Source: Bacteroidota bacterium (GTDB lineage: Bacteria; Bacteroidota; Bacteroidia; Bacteroidales; Bacteroidaceae). Taken from it: a DNA stretch of 13,978 nt. Positions within the stretch are counted from its first letter, which is position 1. Each line of letters starts with the position of its first letter. Shown here one piece after another: positions 1 through 7,644 of the stretch. A model generated the notes under the pieces. It searched no databases. It was given only the letters and a program-made list of their open reading frames with translations, and was not told where the DNA came from. Location: the NCBI GenBank assembly GCA_023415545.1, contig JAEZKJ010000100.1, positions 1 through 13,978 of the forward strand, read 5' to 3'. The position numbers and the translations under genes are program-made.

Positions 1-909
1 ACTCTACTACCGGTTGACAAAATAATTGGGAAAATTTATCCAATATTTGCTGCCGCACTTCTATTTATGGCATTTGGCATTCTTATAGCTTTATTTGTAT
101 ACCATCCTGAATTACCTGAATATACAGATGGGATAAAGAATACCCATCCACAGTTACTTCCTATTTTCCCTATTATGTTTGTATCTATTGCTTGTGGAGC
201 GATAAGTGGATTCCACGCCACTCAGTCACCTCTTATGGCTCGATGCATAAAGAACGAGAAATATGGTCGTGTAGTATTCTATGGCTCTATGGTTACAGAG
301 GGTATTGTTGCACTTATTTGGGCTGCTGCCGCCACATATTTCTTTCACGAAAATGGTTATGGCGAAAGTAATGCTTCGGTAATTGTTGACAGCATAACTC
401 GTAACTGGTTAGGTGCTATTGGTGGTCTGCTTGCTGTTCTTGGTGTTATAGCTGCTCCTATTACTAGTGGTGATACAGCACTTCGTAGTGCTCGTTTAAT
501 AGTAGCCGACTTTATTCATTTAGATCAAAAAAGTATTATAAAGAGATTATATATAAGCGTACCCATCTTTGCTGTTACAGTAGGTTTACTATTATATAGT
601 TTACAAGATAGTGCAGGATTCGACAAGATATGGAGATATTTTGCTTGGTTTAATCAAACATTATCAGTCTTTACACTATGGGCTATAACAGTTTATCTTG
701 TACGAGCAAAGAAGAATTATTTCATAACACTATTACCAGCGCTATTTATGACTGCTGTTTGTGTAACATATATATGCATTGCTCCTGAAGGTCTTTCTTT
801 ATCAAATAATATTTCGTATACTATTGGAGGGTTAACCACGCTAACTGCACTGTTTTATTTTATTTATTGGTTTAAAATACAAAAATCGTCCATTTATGAA
901 AAGATTTAG
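1..909 (+). CDS. cstA: Carbon starvation protein CstA family transporter (5' truncated by window)
   Basis: The frame is open from base 1, so the true start lies upstream; 302 residues and the TAG stop are visible. The protein is strongly hydrophobic, with about eight predicted membrane segments. It carries stretches I recognise from CstA proteins: CGAISGFHATQSP (about residues 66-78), then PLMARC, NEKYGRVVFYGSMVTEGIVA and the Ala-rich WAAAATYF segment, followed by GVIAAPITSGDTALRSAR. CstA proteins are inner-membrane transporters linked to uptake of peptides or pyruvate under carbon limitation; which substrate applies here cannot be read from the sequence. The 3' end overlaps the next gene by 14 bases, which suggests translational coupling. 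The family call is secure and the substrate is not. Confidence 0.9.
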   Translation, partial: TLLPVDKIIGKIYPIFAAALLFMAFGILIALFVYHPELPEYTDGIKNTHPQLLPIFPIMFVSIACGAISGFHATQSPLMARCIKNEKYGRVVFYGSMVTEGIVALIWAAAATYFFHENGYGESNASVIVDSITRNWLGAIGGLLAVLGVIAAPITSGDTALRSARLIVADFIHLDQKSIIKRLYISVPIFAVTVGLLLYSLQDSAGFDKIWRYFAWFNQTLSVFTLWAITVYLVRAKKNYFITLLPALFMTAVCVTYICIAPEGLSLSNNISYTIGGLTTLTALFYFIYWFKIQKSSIYEKI

Positions 910-1126
910 AAAATCTGTTTGGTTACCTGTTATACTATTTATATATGCTACTGTTATGGCAATATATTTCGTACCTCGTAACCATCAGTCAAGCGACACT
1001 GAGAAAATTATTATTGTAGTTTCATCATACGTAATAATATTTTTGCTTTGGCTCTCACTTCGTGCCCAAGAGAAGAGACGTGAGAAGAAGAAAAATGATT
1101 CAGATAACAATAACAAAATTAATTAA
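896..1126 (+). CDS. Small two-helix membrane protein downstream of cstA
   Basis: This 76-residue protein has two clear hydrophobic segments, about residues 7-27 (with WLPVILFIY) and 38-55 (IIIVVSSYVIIFLLWLSL). A strongly basic and polar tail follows (RAQEKRREKKKND). By the positive-inside rule the tail should be cytoplasmic, which with two helices also puts the N-terminus, itself basic (MKRFRK), in the cytoplasm. I do not recognise a named domain. The ATG sits 14 bases inside the end of cstA in another frame, and the stop shares one base with the next ATG (TAATG), so the three genes look translationally coupled. A role as an accessory subunit of the CstA transporter is a guess from context only. 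Confidence 0.75.
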   Translation: MKRFRKSVWLPVILFIYATVMAIYFVPRNHQSSDTEKIIIVVSSYVIIFLLWLSLRAQEKRREKKKNDSDNNNKIN

Positions 1127-1605
1127 TGAAAAAGTTTTTTATATTAATAGCACTCTTTATAGTTAGTGCTACGACTACTTATGCACAATTTGAAAAAGGC
1201 AAATGGTATATAAATGGATCATTTATAGGTATAGGACCATCAGACGCTAAACATTTTGATGGGAACAATGGAATAGGCCTTGAAGTAGGAAATTTTCTTG
1301 AAGACAATTTTGCTCTTACAGTAAACTATAAATTGGCACATTACTATCATAGTATAGGAGCCCAAACTAAGTATTATCTATCTAATTGTGGCATATATGG
1401 TGGTATGGGAGTATCATACAAATCAATAACAAACTCAGAAGTTAGTAAGAAACATTTTGTATATTTTACTCCGGAGGTAGGTTATGCTTTCTTTCTAAAT
1501 GGTTTTATGACAATAGAACCTTCCATTTATTATAATTTTTCTATTGATCGACCTGCTGATTATAGTATGTTTGGATTGAAATTGGGATTAGGATTTTACT
1601 TTTAA
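1126..1605 (+). CDS. Small outer-membrane beta-barrel-like protein
   Basis: The protein has 159 residues. A typical Sec signal peptide (MKKFFILIALFIVSATTTYA) ends with a signal peptidase I site after Ala20, leaving a mature protein of about 139 residues. The mature part is rich in Gly and aromatic residues in alternating patterns (GKWYINGSF, TPEVGYAFF, IEPSIYYNFS) and ends in GLKLGLGFYF. A terminal aromatic residue is a usual outer-membrane barrel sorting signal. The size fits an eight-strand barrel of the general 'outer membrane protein beta-barrel' type. Its start codon overlaps the stop of the preceding membrane gene by one base, so it is probably transcribed with cstA. Ligand and function are unknown. 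Confidence 0.75.
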   Translation: MKKFFILIALFIVSATTTYAQFEKGKWYINGSFIGIGPSDAKHFDGNNGIGLEVGNFLEDNFALTVNYKLAHYYHSIGAQTKYYLSNCGIYGGMGVSYKSITNSEVSKKHFVYFTPEVGYAFFLNGFMTIEPSIYYNFSIDRPADYSMFGLKLGLGFYF

Positions 1606-1717
1606 TAATTATTAACTACAATAACAATCATTTAAATCATTTTATTAAGAACATAATATCATTACCTACGTTTTAAGTTTAATCATTTTTAGTATTAACT
1701 AAATAAATTAAATTTAA

Positions 1718-2677
1718 ATGATAAAATTACATTCCAAAAAGAGTTTATTCATAGTGTTGAATAGCCTACTAATTTCAATGTTTTACTTCTTTTTTAATTG
1801 CACATCTAATGAAGATGAAGCAGAAGGCTCACTTTTAAACATGCCCAATATTAGAGTAGAAGCATCTATTTTAAATAATAATCAAACTGGTTCCAGATAC
1901 TCAGGCAGTGATTATAAAAACTTATCCTTCTCTCAAAACGACAGCATTTGCATCTTCATGGATGGCAAAAACTTAGGAAAATGGCTACTAAATAATGATG
2001 TATGGTCACCAATAGAAAACTCAATTTGGTCAGATACTATAAACACACACGTTTTTAAATCTTTCTATCCTTATAATAAGTATTGTTGTTTGGATTCCGT
2101 ATATTCTCCTTCTTTAATAGACCAAGATGGTACATTAGATAATCTGAAAAAATATGATCTCCTTGTTGCAAGTAAAACAACTAGTTACTCCGAGTCAAAA
2201 GGAGTAGTTTCATTTACCGGTGAGAATGCTTTCAAGCATCTGTTATCACTGATAAGAATAAATATTTTAGCAACAGGTGAATTTACTAATGCAACTATAG
2301 ATACATTCAAGCTAAGTAGCCCAAGACTTTTCTCGAGAGTAATTTATTCATTAAATAATAATAATTTTAGAATTGATACAAGTAATGATATTAATGAGTT
2401 TATTGTTTCACCAAATCATAATATGGCTGGGAAGTCAAAAGAGTATTATATAATTTCTACACCTCGAGATACTAATTCAGGAATAAAACTATCAATAACT
2501 TACTCGAATAGCGTTGCAAACAAGGTTGAAAAATCATCATATCTAACAGAAAAGAAGTTAGAAAGTGGGAAAATATATCAATATAATGTATTTATACGAG
2601 AAGGTAAAATTGAAATTGAGGCTCCTCAAATAACTAGTTGGGAAGAGAGTTCTACTATTCAAGAGATAAATTTATAA
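1718..2677 (+). CDS. Fimbrillin (Mfa-like) family lipoprotein
   Basis: The protein has 319 residues. Its N-terminus is a hydrophobic signal ending in FFFNC, giving a likely lipid-attachment Cys28, although Asn and Phe before the Cys make the lipobox atypical. The mature part follows the Mfa_like_1/fimbrillin pattern of Bacteroidales: a strand with IRVEASI about 20 residues after the Cys, a later FSQNDSICIFMDG segment (usually GD.IGIF), YPYNKY, YDLLVAS, the FKHLLSLIRINI segment (usually F.H..SKI.I), and a C-terminal Y-NVFIREGKIEIEAPQITSW ending. Such proteins are exported as lipoproteins and form or decorate type V pili. It lies 5 bases upstream of a FimB/Mfa2-like gene, so the two are one operon. 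Whether it polymerises or acts as an accessory or tip subunit cannot be judged. Confidence 0.75.
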   Translation: MIKLHSKKSLFIVLNSLLISMFYFFFNCTSNEDEAEGSLLNMPNIRVEASILNNNQTGSRYSGSDYKNLSFSQNDSICIFMDGKNLGKWLLNNDVWSPIENSIWSDTINTHVFKSFYPYNKYCCLDSVYSPSLIDQDGTLDNLKKYDLLVASKTTSYSESKGVVSFTGENAFKHLLSLIRINILATGEFTNATIDTFKLSSPRLFSRVIYSLNNNNFRIDTSNDINEFIVSPNHNMAGKSKEYYIISTPRDTNSGIKLSITYSNSVANKVEKSSYLTEKKLESGKIYQYNVFIREGKIEIEAPQITSWEESSTIQEINL

Positions 2678-2682
2678 AAGCC

Positions 2683-4056
2683 ATGAGTACAATTTCATTT
2701 ATTCGAAATAGTATATTGGCTTTAGTACCGATATTATGTTTATCTTTTTGCCAAAAAATCACTGAAGAAGATCTAAGTGAAGAAAATTCTAGTGAGAAGA
2801 ATGAGTTTAAAGAGTTAAGCATTAAAACTAGAAGTGCAGCAAATAGCGATATAGAATTCCCACTTTATGCATATGTTTTCAAGGAGAATGGTGAATTTCT
2901 ATCATTTTTAAAGGTAAAATCAGTGAATGATTCGATAAAATTCTTCTTAGGAAAAGGGACTTTTAAAATAGTTACCATTTCAAATGGTGGAGAAGATTAT
3001 TCAATTAATGAAAAGCCATCAATTAATGATGTAATTAAATTTAAAAGTGAGACTTCTAAATACGCTAATAAATCATTAATGATGGGTACATCTAGTGTAA
3101 CAGTAGATAACAAAAATATAAATGTTGATCTAAACATGGCATATTGTGTATCTTCCGTTCAAGTTGAATTGTATGGTATACCTTTAAGTACAAAAAAAGT
3201 GAAATTTACCATGTCACCTATTTATAACTCGATAAGCTACAACAATGAATATCAAAAAAGTAGCACTGGTGATGAACTCAGCTTAGACTGTTACCTTGGG
3301 ATAGATGGTGTTTGGAAAGCTGGTCCGGTATATATTTTCCCAGGTTATGGGGAAAGCAGTTCATTTAAAATAGTGTTAGAGAAAGATTCATCGGTAAACA
3401 CATACTCATATACATTCAAAGGAGCTGCGAAGGCTTCCCAACCATTTATTATAAAAGGTAGTTTTATTGGCGAAGTATCTATTAATGGAAATGTATTGGC
3501 AAAAGGATGGGATAATGCTGTTGTTGTTCAATTTGACTTTAGTTCATCATCGGGTAATGAACCTGGTAACAACAATAATAACAACAACAATAATAACAAT
3601 AACAATAACAATCAAGGAGAAGAAAATTCAGGCACTCCACAACTTGGCGAGATATGGAATGGAAGCATTGTAGCTAATGCAGAGACAGAAACAGAAGGAA
3701 TAAAACTTTTACTGTTGTCACTAAAAGAGTGGCAATGTAAAATCACAGAGACAAAAGATATTGTTTCTTCATATTCTGTAAATGGAATAACAGAGTGGGC
3801 TATTCCGACATGGGAACAAGCTACATACATGAAGAATTATTTTAATGAGAGTAAACTTGACGAGCTAAATACCAAAATAGAAAAAGCAGGAGGTGATCCT
3901 ATATATGACGATACTGATACCCGATTTTTATGTTATAACAAGGATAGTTATATAAGTTCGTTCCGCTTTTCTGCTAGTTCCGACATTCGAAAAACCACTG
4001 ATGAGTCTAGGCTATTTTATCTTAGGTTAGTTAAAACTTATCTTTATAAACCATGA
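2683..4056 (+). CDS. FimB/Mfa2-like fimbrial lipoprotein with poly-Asn linker and extra C-terminal domain
   Basis: The ATG at 2683 gives 457 residues. A TTG 45 bases upstream is in frame, but it lies inside the previous gene and would put a charged stretch before the signal peptide. The signal ends in LCLSFC, giving lipid-attachment Cys23. Residues about 40-290 resemble FimB/Mfa2 anchor-type subunits (PLYAYVFKENGEFL, a GKGTFKIVTISNGG strand). A run of 15 Asn (residues 296-310) links to a C-terminal domain of about 145 residues. That domain has LLLLSLKEWQ, EWAIPTWEQATYMKNYF, a short-helix segment ending in KAGGDP, FLCYNKD and a final RLFYLRLVKTY. This pattern resembles the W-x-[IL]-P-T domains found at the ends of other Bacteroidales fimbrial proteins, and suggests a surface-displayed tip or adhesin part. 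The ligand is unknown. Confidence 0.7.
   Translation: MSTISFIRNSILALVPILCLSFCQKITEEDLSEENSSEKNEFKELSIKTRSAANSDIEFPLYAYVFKENGEFLSFLKVKSVNDSIKFFLGKGTFKIVTISNGGEDYSINEKPSINDVIKFKSETSKYANKSLMMGTSSVTVDNKNINVDLNMAYCVSSVQVELYGIPLSTKKVKFTMSPIYNSISYNNEYQKSSTGDELSLDCYLGIDGVWKAGPVYIFPGYGESSSFKIVLEKDSSVNTYSYTFKGAAKASQPFIIKGSFIGEVSINGNVLAKGWDNAVVVQFDFSSSSGNEPGNNNNNNNNNNNNNNNQGEENSGTPQLGEIWNGSIVANAETETEGIKLLLLSLKEWQCKITETKDIVSSYSVNGITEWAIPTWEQATYMKNYFNESKLDELNTKIEKAGGDPIYDDTDTRFLCYNKDSYISSFRFSASSDIRKTTDESRLFYLRLVKTYLYKP
3568..3612 (+). repeat. Asn-codon repeat (15 AAC/AAT codons)
   Basis: Forty-five bases consist of AAC and AAT triplets only, in mixed order, and encode 15 consecutive Asn. The tract separates the FimB/Mfa2-like domain from the C-terminal domain of the lipoprotein. 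Because the unit is a triplet, length changes would keep the frame and alter only the linker length. Confidence 0.9.
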
Positions 4057-4070
4057 TATATATTTTAGTG

Positions 4071-4102
4071 TGTTTAAAATTATATTCCGAGAGTTTTAAA
4101 CA
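4071..4102. other. 9-bp inverted repeat after the fimbrial operon
   Basis: TGTTTAAAA (4071-4079) and TTTTAAACA (4094-4102) are perfect inverted copies separated by 14 bases. The stem is AT-rich and no T-run follows, so it is not a convincing terminator alone. It lies 15 bases after the stop of the FimB-like gene and just before the stronger hairpin at 4112-4155, and may help protect the transcript 3' end. Confidence 0.4.
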
Positions 4103-4111
4103 TGACTAAAG

Positions 4112-4155
4112 AAAAGCCATTCACTGCTTTAAATAAAGCAATTGAATGGCTTTTT
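4112..4155. terminator. Bidirectional intrinsic terminator between the fimbrial and fucose operons
   Basis: The arms AAAGCCATTCA and TGAATGGCTTT pair perfectly. After a small bulge they continue with TGCTTT/AAAGCA around an AAAT loop. The plus strand ends in five Ts, and the other strand has TTTTC at the matching end, so it can serve both converging operons. Confidence 0.75.
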
Positions 4156-4183
4156 ATTATATCGTAATGATACTCTTAAAATG

Positions 4184-4567
4184 TTATTCGTATAAATAGA
4201 ATATGCGCTCCATAAGTCTCCACTTTTCAGAAGATGTAGCACCAGGTTCACATTTTTGGAATTCAGCAACTACATTCTCCCACTCTTCTTGTCGAGGTAG
4301 AGTAGCTAATTTTGCCATTGCCTCTTCCCAGTTAAAATCTAAAGGAGTTTCAACAATCATAAAAAGCCTACTTCCTACAATATAAATCTCCATCTCAAGA
4401 ATACCTACCTGACGAATACCCTCTCTGATTTCTCTCCATGAGCCTTCACTACTATGCAAATATTTATAACGCTCAATCAATTCCGGATTTTCTCTTAGAT
4501 CCAAGGTCTGACAATATCTTTTTACCGGTTCACTGTAACTTTTAACTTTATATCCCTGCTCTTTCAT
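4184..4567 (-). CDS. RhaM-family L-rhamnose/L-fucose mutarotase
   Basis: This 127-residue protein resembles the L-rhamnose mutarotase (RhaM/YiiL) family, small dimeric alpha/beta-barrel enzymes that interconvert the alpha and beta anomers of a deoxyhexose. Visible family features are KRYCQTLDLRENPELIERY, His38 in YLHSSEGSW (the position of the conserved catalytic His), the IREVGI-like REGIRQVGILEMEIY segment and RLFMIVET. The gene begins 15 bases after fkp on the same strand, so it is almost certainly in the fkp operon. Since fucokinase acts on the beta anomer of L-fucose, a fucose-directed mutarotase would feed it. The choice of fucose over rhamnose is inferred from this context and not from specificity residues. 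The length is slightly above the usual 104-115 residues because of an N-terminal extension. Confidence 0.8.
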   Translation of the reverse strand: MKEQGYKVKSYSEPVKRYCQTLDLRENPELIERYKYLHSSEGSWREIREGIRQVGILEMEIYIVGSRLFMIVETPLDFNWEEAMAKLATLPRQEEWENVVAEFQKCEPGATSSEKWRLMERIFYLYE

Positions 4568-4582
4568 AATATGTATTTTTTA

Positions 4583-7423
4583 TTAGCTTCTACTTATTTG
4601 AAGTCCCGTTGATGATAATGACATATCAACAAATCTTGCCGAACCATTCAACTGCTCCTGCAACAGAATACTTTTTATTCGGGCAGCAGCTTCAGGATCT
4701 TTAGCCACCATATAAAGATAGCCACCTCCTCCTGCCCCAGGAAGTTTATAACCATAACAAAGGTCATTAATCTTCTCTGTTATTATATTTATAGATGGTG
4801 GATTAGTCCCAGAATCAAGAAGTTTATTCTGCTGCCAACTCTTTCCAATCAATTGTCCCATTTGAGTAAAATCACCACGAAGAATAGCATCATATAACTC
4901 AAGAGCATGTTGCTTCATTTCGGATAGTAGTGATAAATGATCATGCGAATTAAGGAACATACTTCGTACAATCTCTGCCAAAATTCCCTTTGCCGTTCTT
5001 GTTATACCTGTATAGAAAAGCAGATGACAACTTCTATACTCAGCATCTGTAAACAGAGACTCAGGTAGCCAATGAATCATAGGAGTTTGTATCAATCCAG
5101 GATTAGTTTGCAACAATTTTATGCCATGCAATACACCACCATATTGATCTTGCCACCCACCACCGGTGGTAAGTAGCTGCTCCAAAACAAGAGTCCTATT
5201 ACATATCTCATTCTTATCCCAATTTAAACCACAAAAGTCTGATATAGCTCCAAGTACTGTAGAAGCAAGTATAGAACTTGTCCCAAGTCCCGAACCAGCA
5301 GGAATGGCAGATAATAGGGTTATTTCAATACCCGAACCAAATGCTTTTAATTGTTCTTCTAAAGAATGGTAATTTTCGGCCGAAAAATCATTGCTAAAAC
5401 CTGCAAGAACTAAAGCTGCTTTAGGTATAGAAAATGGAGAACCAATTTTTTTAAAGTTTGATAACTCTTCATAATTGGAAACAACCTCCATTGCCCCCAT
5501 ATCTATAGAACGTAATTTTATATTATACTCTTTCGACGGTTTAATATATACCTGAAGAGGTGGTTGTCCGTTGAGCTCAATTGCTAAGTTAACCACATTC
5601 CCACCTTCATAAATAGAGTATGGAGGAGTATCTGTCCATCCGCCAGCTAAGTCAATTCTTACCGGGCTTCTACCCCACACTATTTGGTCAGTAAAAACTG
5701 ACAATTGAGGTGATTGTTTCTTTGAAAGAGCAGATTGTAAAATACTATTTCTCAACACTCCAAAAGCTCTCTCTTCATAATGTTCAAATGGGTTTCCATT
5801 AATTCTTTCCACCTCAGCTCGGAACATGTTATCACCAATTTTCCTCATTAATGATGAATTTTCAGGAAGTGGCTCAGGTAATGAAATACCATTATTTGCA
5901 AATTGCCGTGCTGCATCTTTCAAATCCAACTGATAGAACACGCTATTATCATAATTATTCGAAAGTGCTTTCCAATTCTCTCTTCTAAAGGAAGATCTCT
6001 GTTCATACAACCTTTTAATATTTGCAATGGAGGATATTGTATCAGCCGATATCTTGTTCGACTGCAACCATATATCTCTGCCATCACTATCCTCGGGCTC
6101 ATTTATCATCCATTTCAACACCTTCTCAATATTATCAACCGATTTAACTACCGGGAATATATGGGCAGATTGAATATCTTCTACTCCTTTTATACTATCA
6201 CAGTAAATTTCTCTTTCAGTAAACCAATCTTTAACAGATTTCCCTAAGAAAAGAGTATTATCATCACTTAAAGCACCTCTAAACGGATCATTAAATCCAT
6301 AAGGTCGTACAGCAAACTCATCATCACCAACTGGGACAATATCTATACATACACCTGTTGGGATATCGATATCCCAACAATTATTCGGAACACCGGTAAT
6401 GATATTCTGTCTGTTTAATCTCCAATTATCACTTATAAAACTATTCTCTATCCATATTTCCGAATTGTCAACAGTCAATTTTCTGTTAACAATAGCATTC
6501 TGAACAAACATCGCAGGATGAGGTTTAATTTTATAATGCATAATCTCTCTTTGGTCCCTTACAATGTTTTGTATAGCCAAAGTAGATGATATTAGCTCTT
6601 TACTTGTACCGAAGTGATAGAACTCACCACCTTCTAAAGGTAAAATAGCTACAGAAAGAGAGTTTAACTCTTCATCTTCTATTTTGGGATTATTACCAAG
6701 AGCTAAGCCAAATTGTGAATAAAGATCATAATATGATATTTTACCATCCCTCTTTGAACGATTCATTAACAACTTCACCGCTCTGTCACTAAGTAACCAG
6801 ATACCTATATCCATCAAGAAGAGATGAGTTTTCATAAGTTGTGCCAACACCTCAACAGATGGTTTTTGAAGCATATAGTCCAGTTCATTAGGATTTTCAC
6901 GTGAAGACACAAAAACACCATGATTTTTTGCTAACAATGGATCAGCCCACAATCCATAACACACCACGTCGGCATTAGGAATATTCTGCAAAGGTTTATC
7001 AGTACGAATAAATACATCCCCACTTGCTATAAGTGTGTGTAAAGATTCAGGAGCCTTCTCCATAATCTTATAGTATAGAGGGAGTTGAAGTTTTAACAGA
7101 TTTTGCTCTAATCGTTGTCCTTTAGCCCACCTAAAGACAGGTATTGGGGTAAGGATTTTTCCAGAAGGAGCATAGCCGGGAAGACGTCTACTCTGTCCAC
7201 CTGCATGGAGTAAAATTCTCTTCTCTCTCTTCAACCACTCATCAATATCTACCACATTTTTTTCATGCTTAAAACACTCCTCAAGCAAGAATGTAGTGCC
7301 TCCTCCCGAACCAAGTTTTGCATTAATAGGGTCGGAAGTACAAAACCATTCCTGGGTATTAACCTGTTCTATTTCAGCAAAATATTTAACCAGATTAGGA
7401 GGTAAAGAGAGAAGCCTTTTCAT
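4583..7423 (-). CDS. fkp: Bifunctional L-fucokinase / L-fucose-1-phosphate guanylyltransferase (Fkp)
   Basis: The protein has 946 residues, almost the length of Bacteroides fragilis Fkp (949). The N-terminal half is the pyrophosphorylase: LLEECF near residue 47 and the nucleotide-binding stretch LLHAGGQSRRLPGYAPSGK (residues 71-89) followed by ILTPIPVFRW. The C-terminal part is a GHMP kinase with all three motifs: SPVRIDLAGGWTD (about 585-597), the ATP loop IPAGSGLGTSS (about 705-715) and LPGAGGGGYLYMVA (about 893-906). The enzyme phosphorylates L-fucose at C1 and then makes GDP-L-fucose from fucose-1-phosphate and GTP in the cytoplasm. In Bacteroides this supplies fucose for capsule and surface glycoproteins. 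It is the first gene of a two-gene operon with the mutarotase. No key motif is missing. Confidence 0.97.
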   Translation of the reverse strand: MKRLLSLPPNLVKYFAEIEQVNTQEWFCTSDPINAKLGSGGGTTFLLEECFKHEKNVVDIDEWLKREKRILLHAGGQSRRLPGYAPSGKILTPIPVFRWAKGQRLEQNLLKLQLPLYYKIMEKAPESLHTLIASGDVFIRTDKPLQNIPNADVVCYGLWADPLLAKNHGVFVSSRENPNELDYMLQKPSVEVLAQLMKTHLFLMDIGIWLLSDRAVKLLMNRSKRDGKISYYDLYSQFGLALGNNPKIEDEELNSLSVAILPLEGGEFYHFGTSKELISSTLAIQNIVRDQREIMHYKIKPHPAMFVQNAIVNRKLTVDNSEIWIENSFISDNWRLNRQNIITGVPNNCWDIDIPTGVCIDIVPVGDDEFAVRPYGFNDPFRGALSDDNTLFLGKSVKDWFTEREIYCDSIKGVEDIQSAHIFPVVKSVDNIEKVLKWMINEPEDSDGRDIWLQSNKISADTISSIANIKRLYEQRSSFRRENWKALSNNYDNSVFYQLDLKDAARQFANNGISLPEPLPENSSLMRKIGDNMFRAEVERINGNPFEHYEERAFGVLRNSILQSALSKKQSPQLSVFTDQIVWGRSPVRIDLAGGWTDTPPYSIYEGGNVVNLAIELNGQPPLQVYIKPSKEYNIKLRSIDMGAMEVVSNYEELSNFKKIGSPFSIPKAALVLAGFSNDFSAENYHSLEEQLKAFGSGIEITLLSAIPAGSGLGTSSILASTVLGAISDFCGLNWDKNEICNRTLVLEQLLTTGGGWQDQYGGVLHGIKLLQTNPGLIQTPMIHWLPESLFTDAEYRSCHLLFYTGITRTAKGILAEIVRSMFLNSHDHLSLLSEMKQHALELYDAILRGDFTQMGQLIGKSWQQNKLLDSGTNPPSINIITEKINDLCYGYKLPGAGGGGYLYMVAKDPEAAARIKSILLQEQLNGSARFVDMSLSSTGLQISRS

Positions 7424-7464
7424 AAATAAATTATTTATTACAAAATGTTTAATACATATTTACA

Positions 7465-7494
7465 CAAATATAATCTCTTTTTGCAAAATTCAAT
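7465..7494 (-). promoter_or_regulatory. Predicted promoter of the fkp operon
   Basis: On the minus strand the sequence reads ATTG, 18 bases, TATATTTG. This is a full match to the Bacteroides -7 element TAnnTTTG and a near match to the -33 TTTG. The start site would be near 7458, leaving a leader of about 35 bases before the fkp ATG at 7423. Confidence 0.6.
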
Positions 7495-7580
7495 GCAGAA
7501 ATATCAATCAAAAATTATGTTATTATCCCCATAGAAGTTAATAGTACATAGAACATTATGTTTCAATTTAATAGTTCTTT

Positions 7581-7612
7581 TTTGCATTTCTCATAAGTAT
7601 CATCTATTTTTG
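7581..7612 (+). promoter_or_regulatory. Predicted promoter of the sppA-lpxK-punA-thiL operon
   Basis: TTTG (7581-7584), 20 bases, then TATTTTTG (7605-7612) matches the Bacteroides consensus TTTG-N19/20-TAnnTTTG at every fixed position. Transcription would start near 7619, about 26 bases before the sppA ATG. Confidence 0.7.
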
Positions 7613-7644
7613 TTAGATATTTATTAACATAATCTATTATCAAG

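Noticed and set aside
1667..1674. Promoter TACGTTTT before the fimbrial operon
   Set aside because: The -7 element matches only loosely and no good TTTG is seen 19-20 bases upstream, so it was not listed.
2638..2682. Upstream TTG start for the FimB-like gene
   Set aside because: It lies inside the previous gene and would place MGREFYYSRDK ahead of an otherwise normal lipoprotein signal that begins at 2683.
5903..6247. 114-codon plus-strand frame inside fkp
   Set aside because: It is antisense to a well-conserved enzyme and has no domain of its own.
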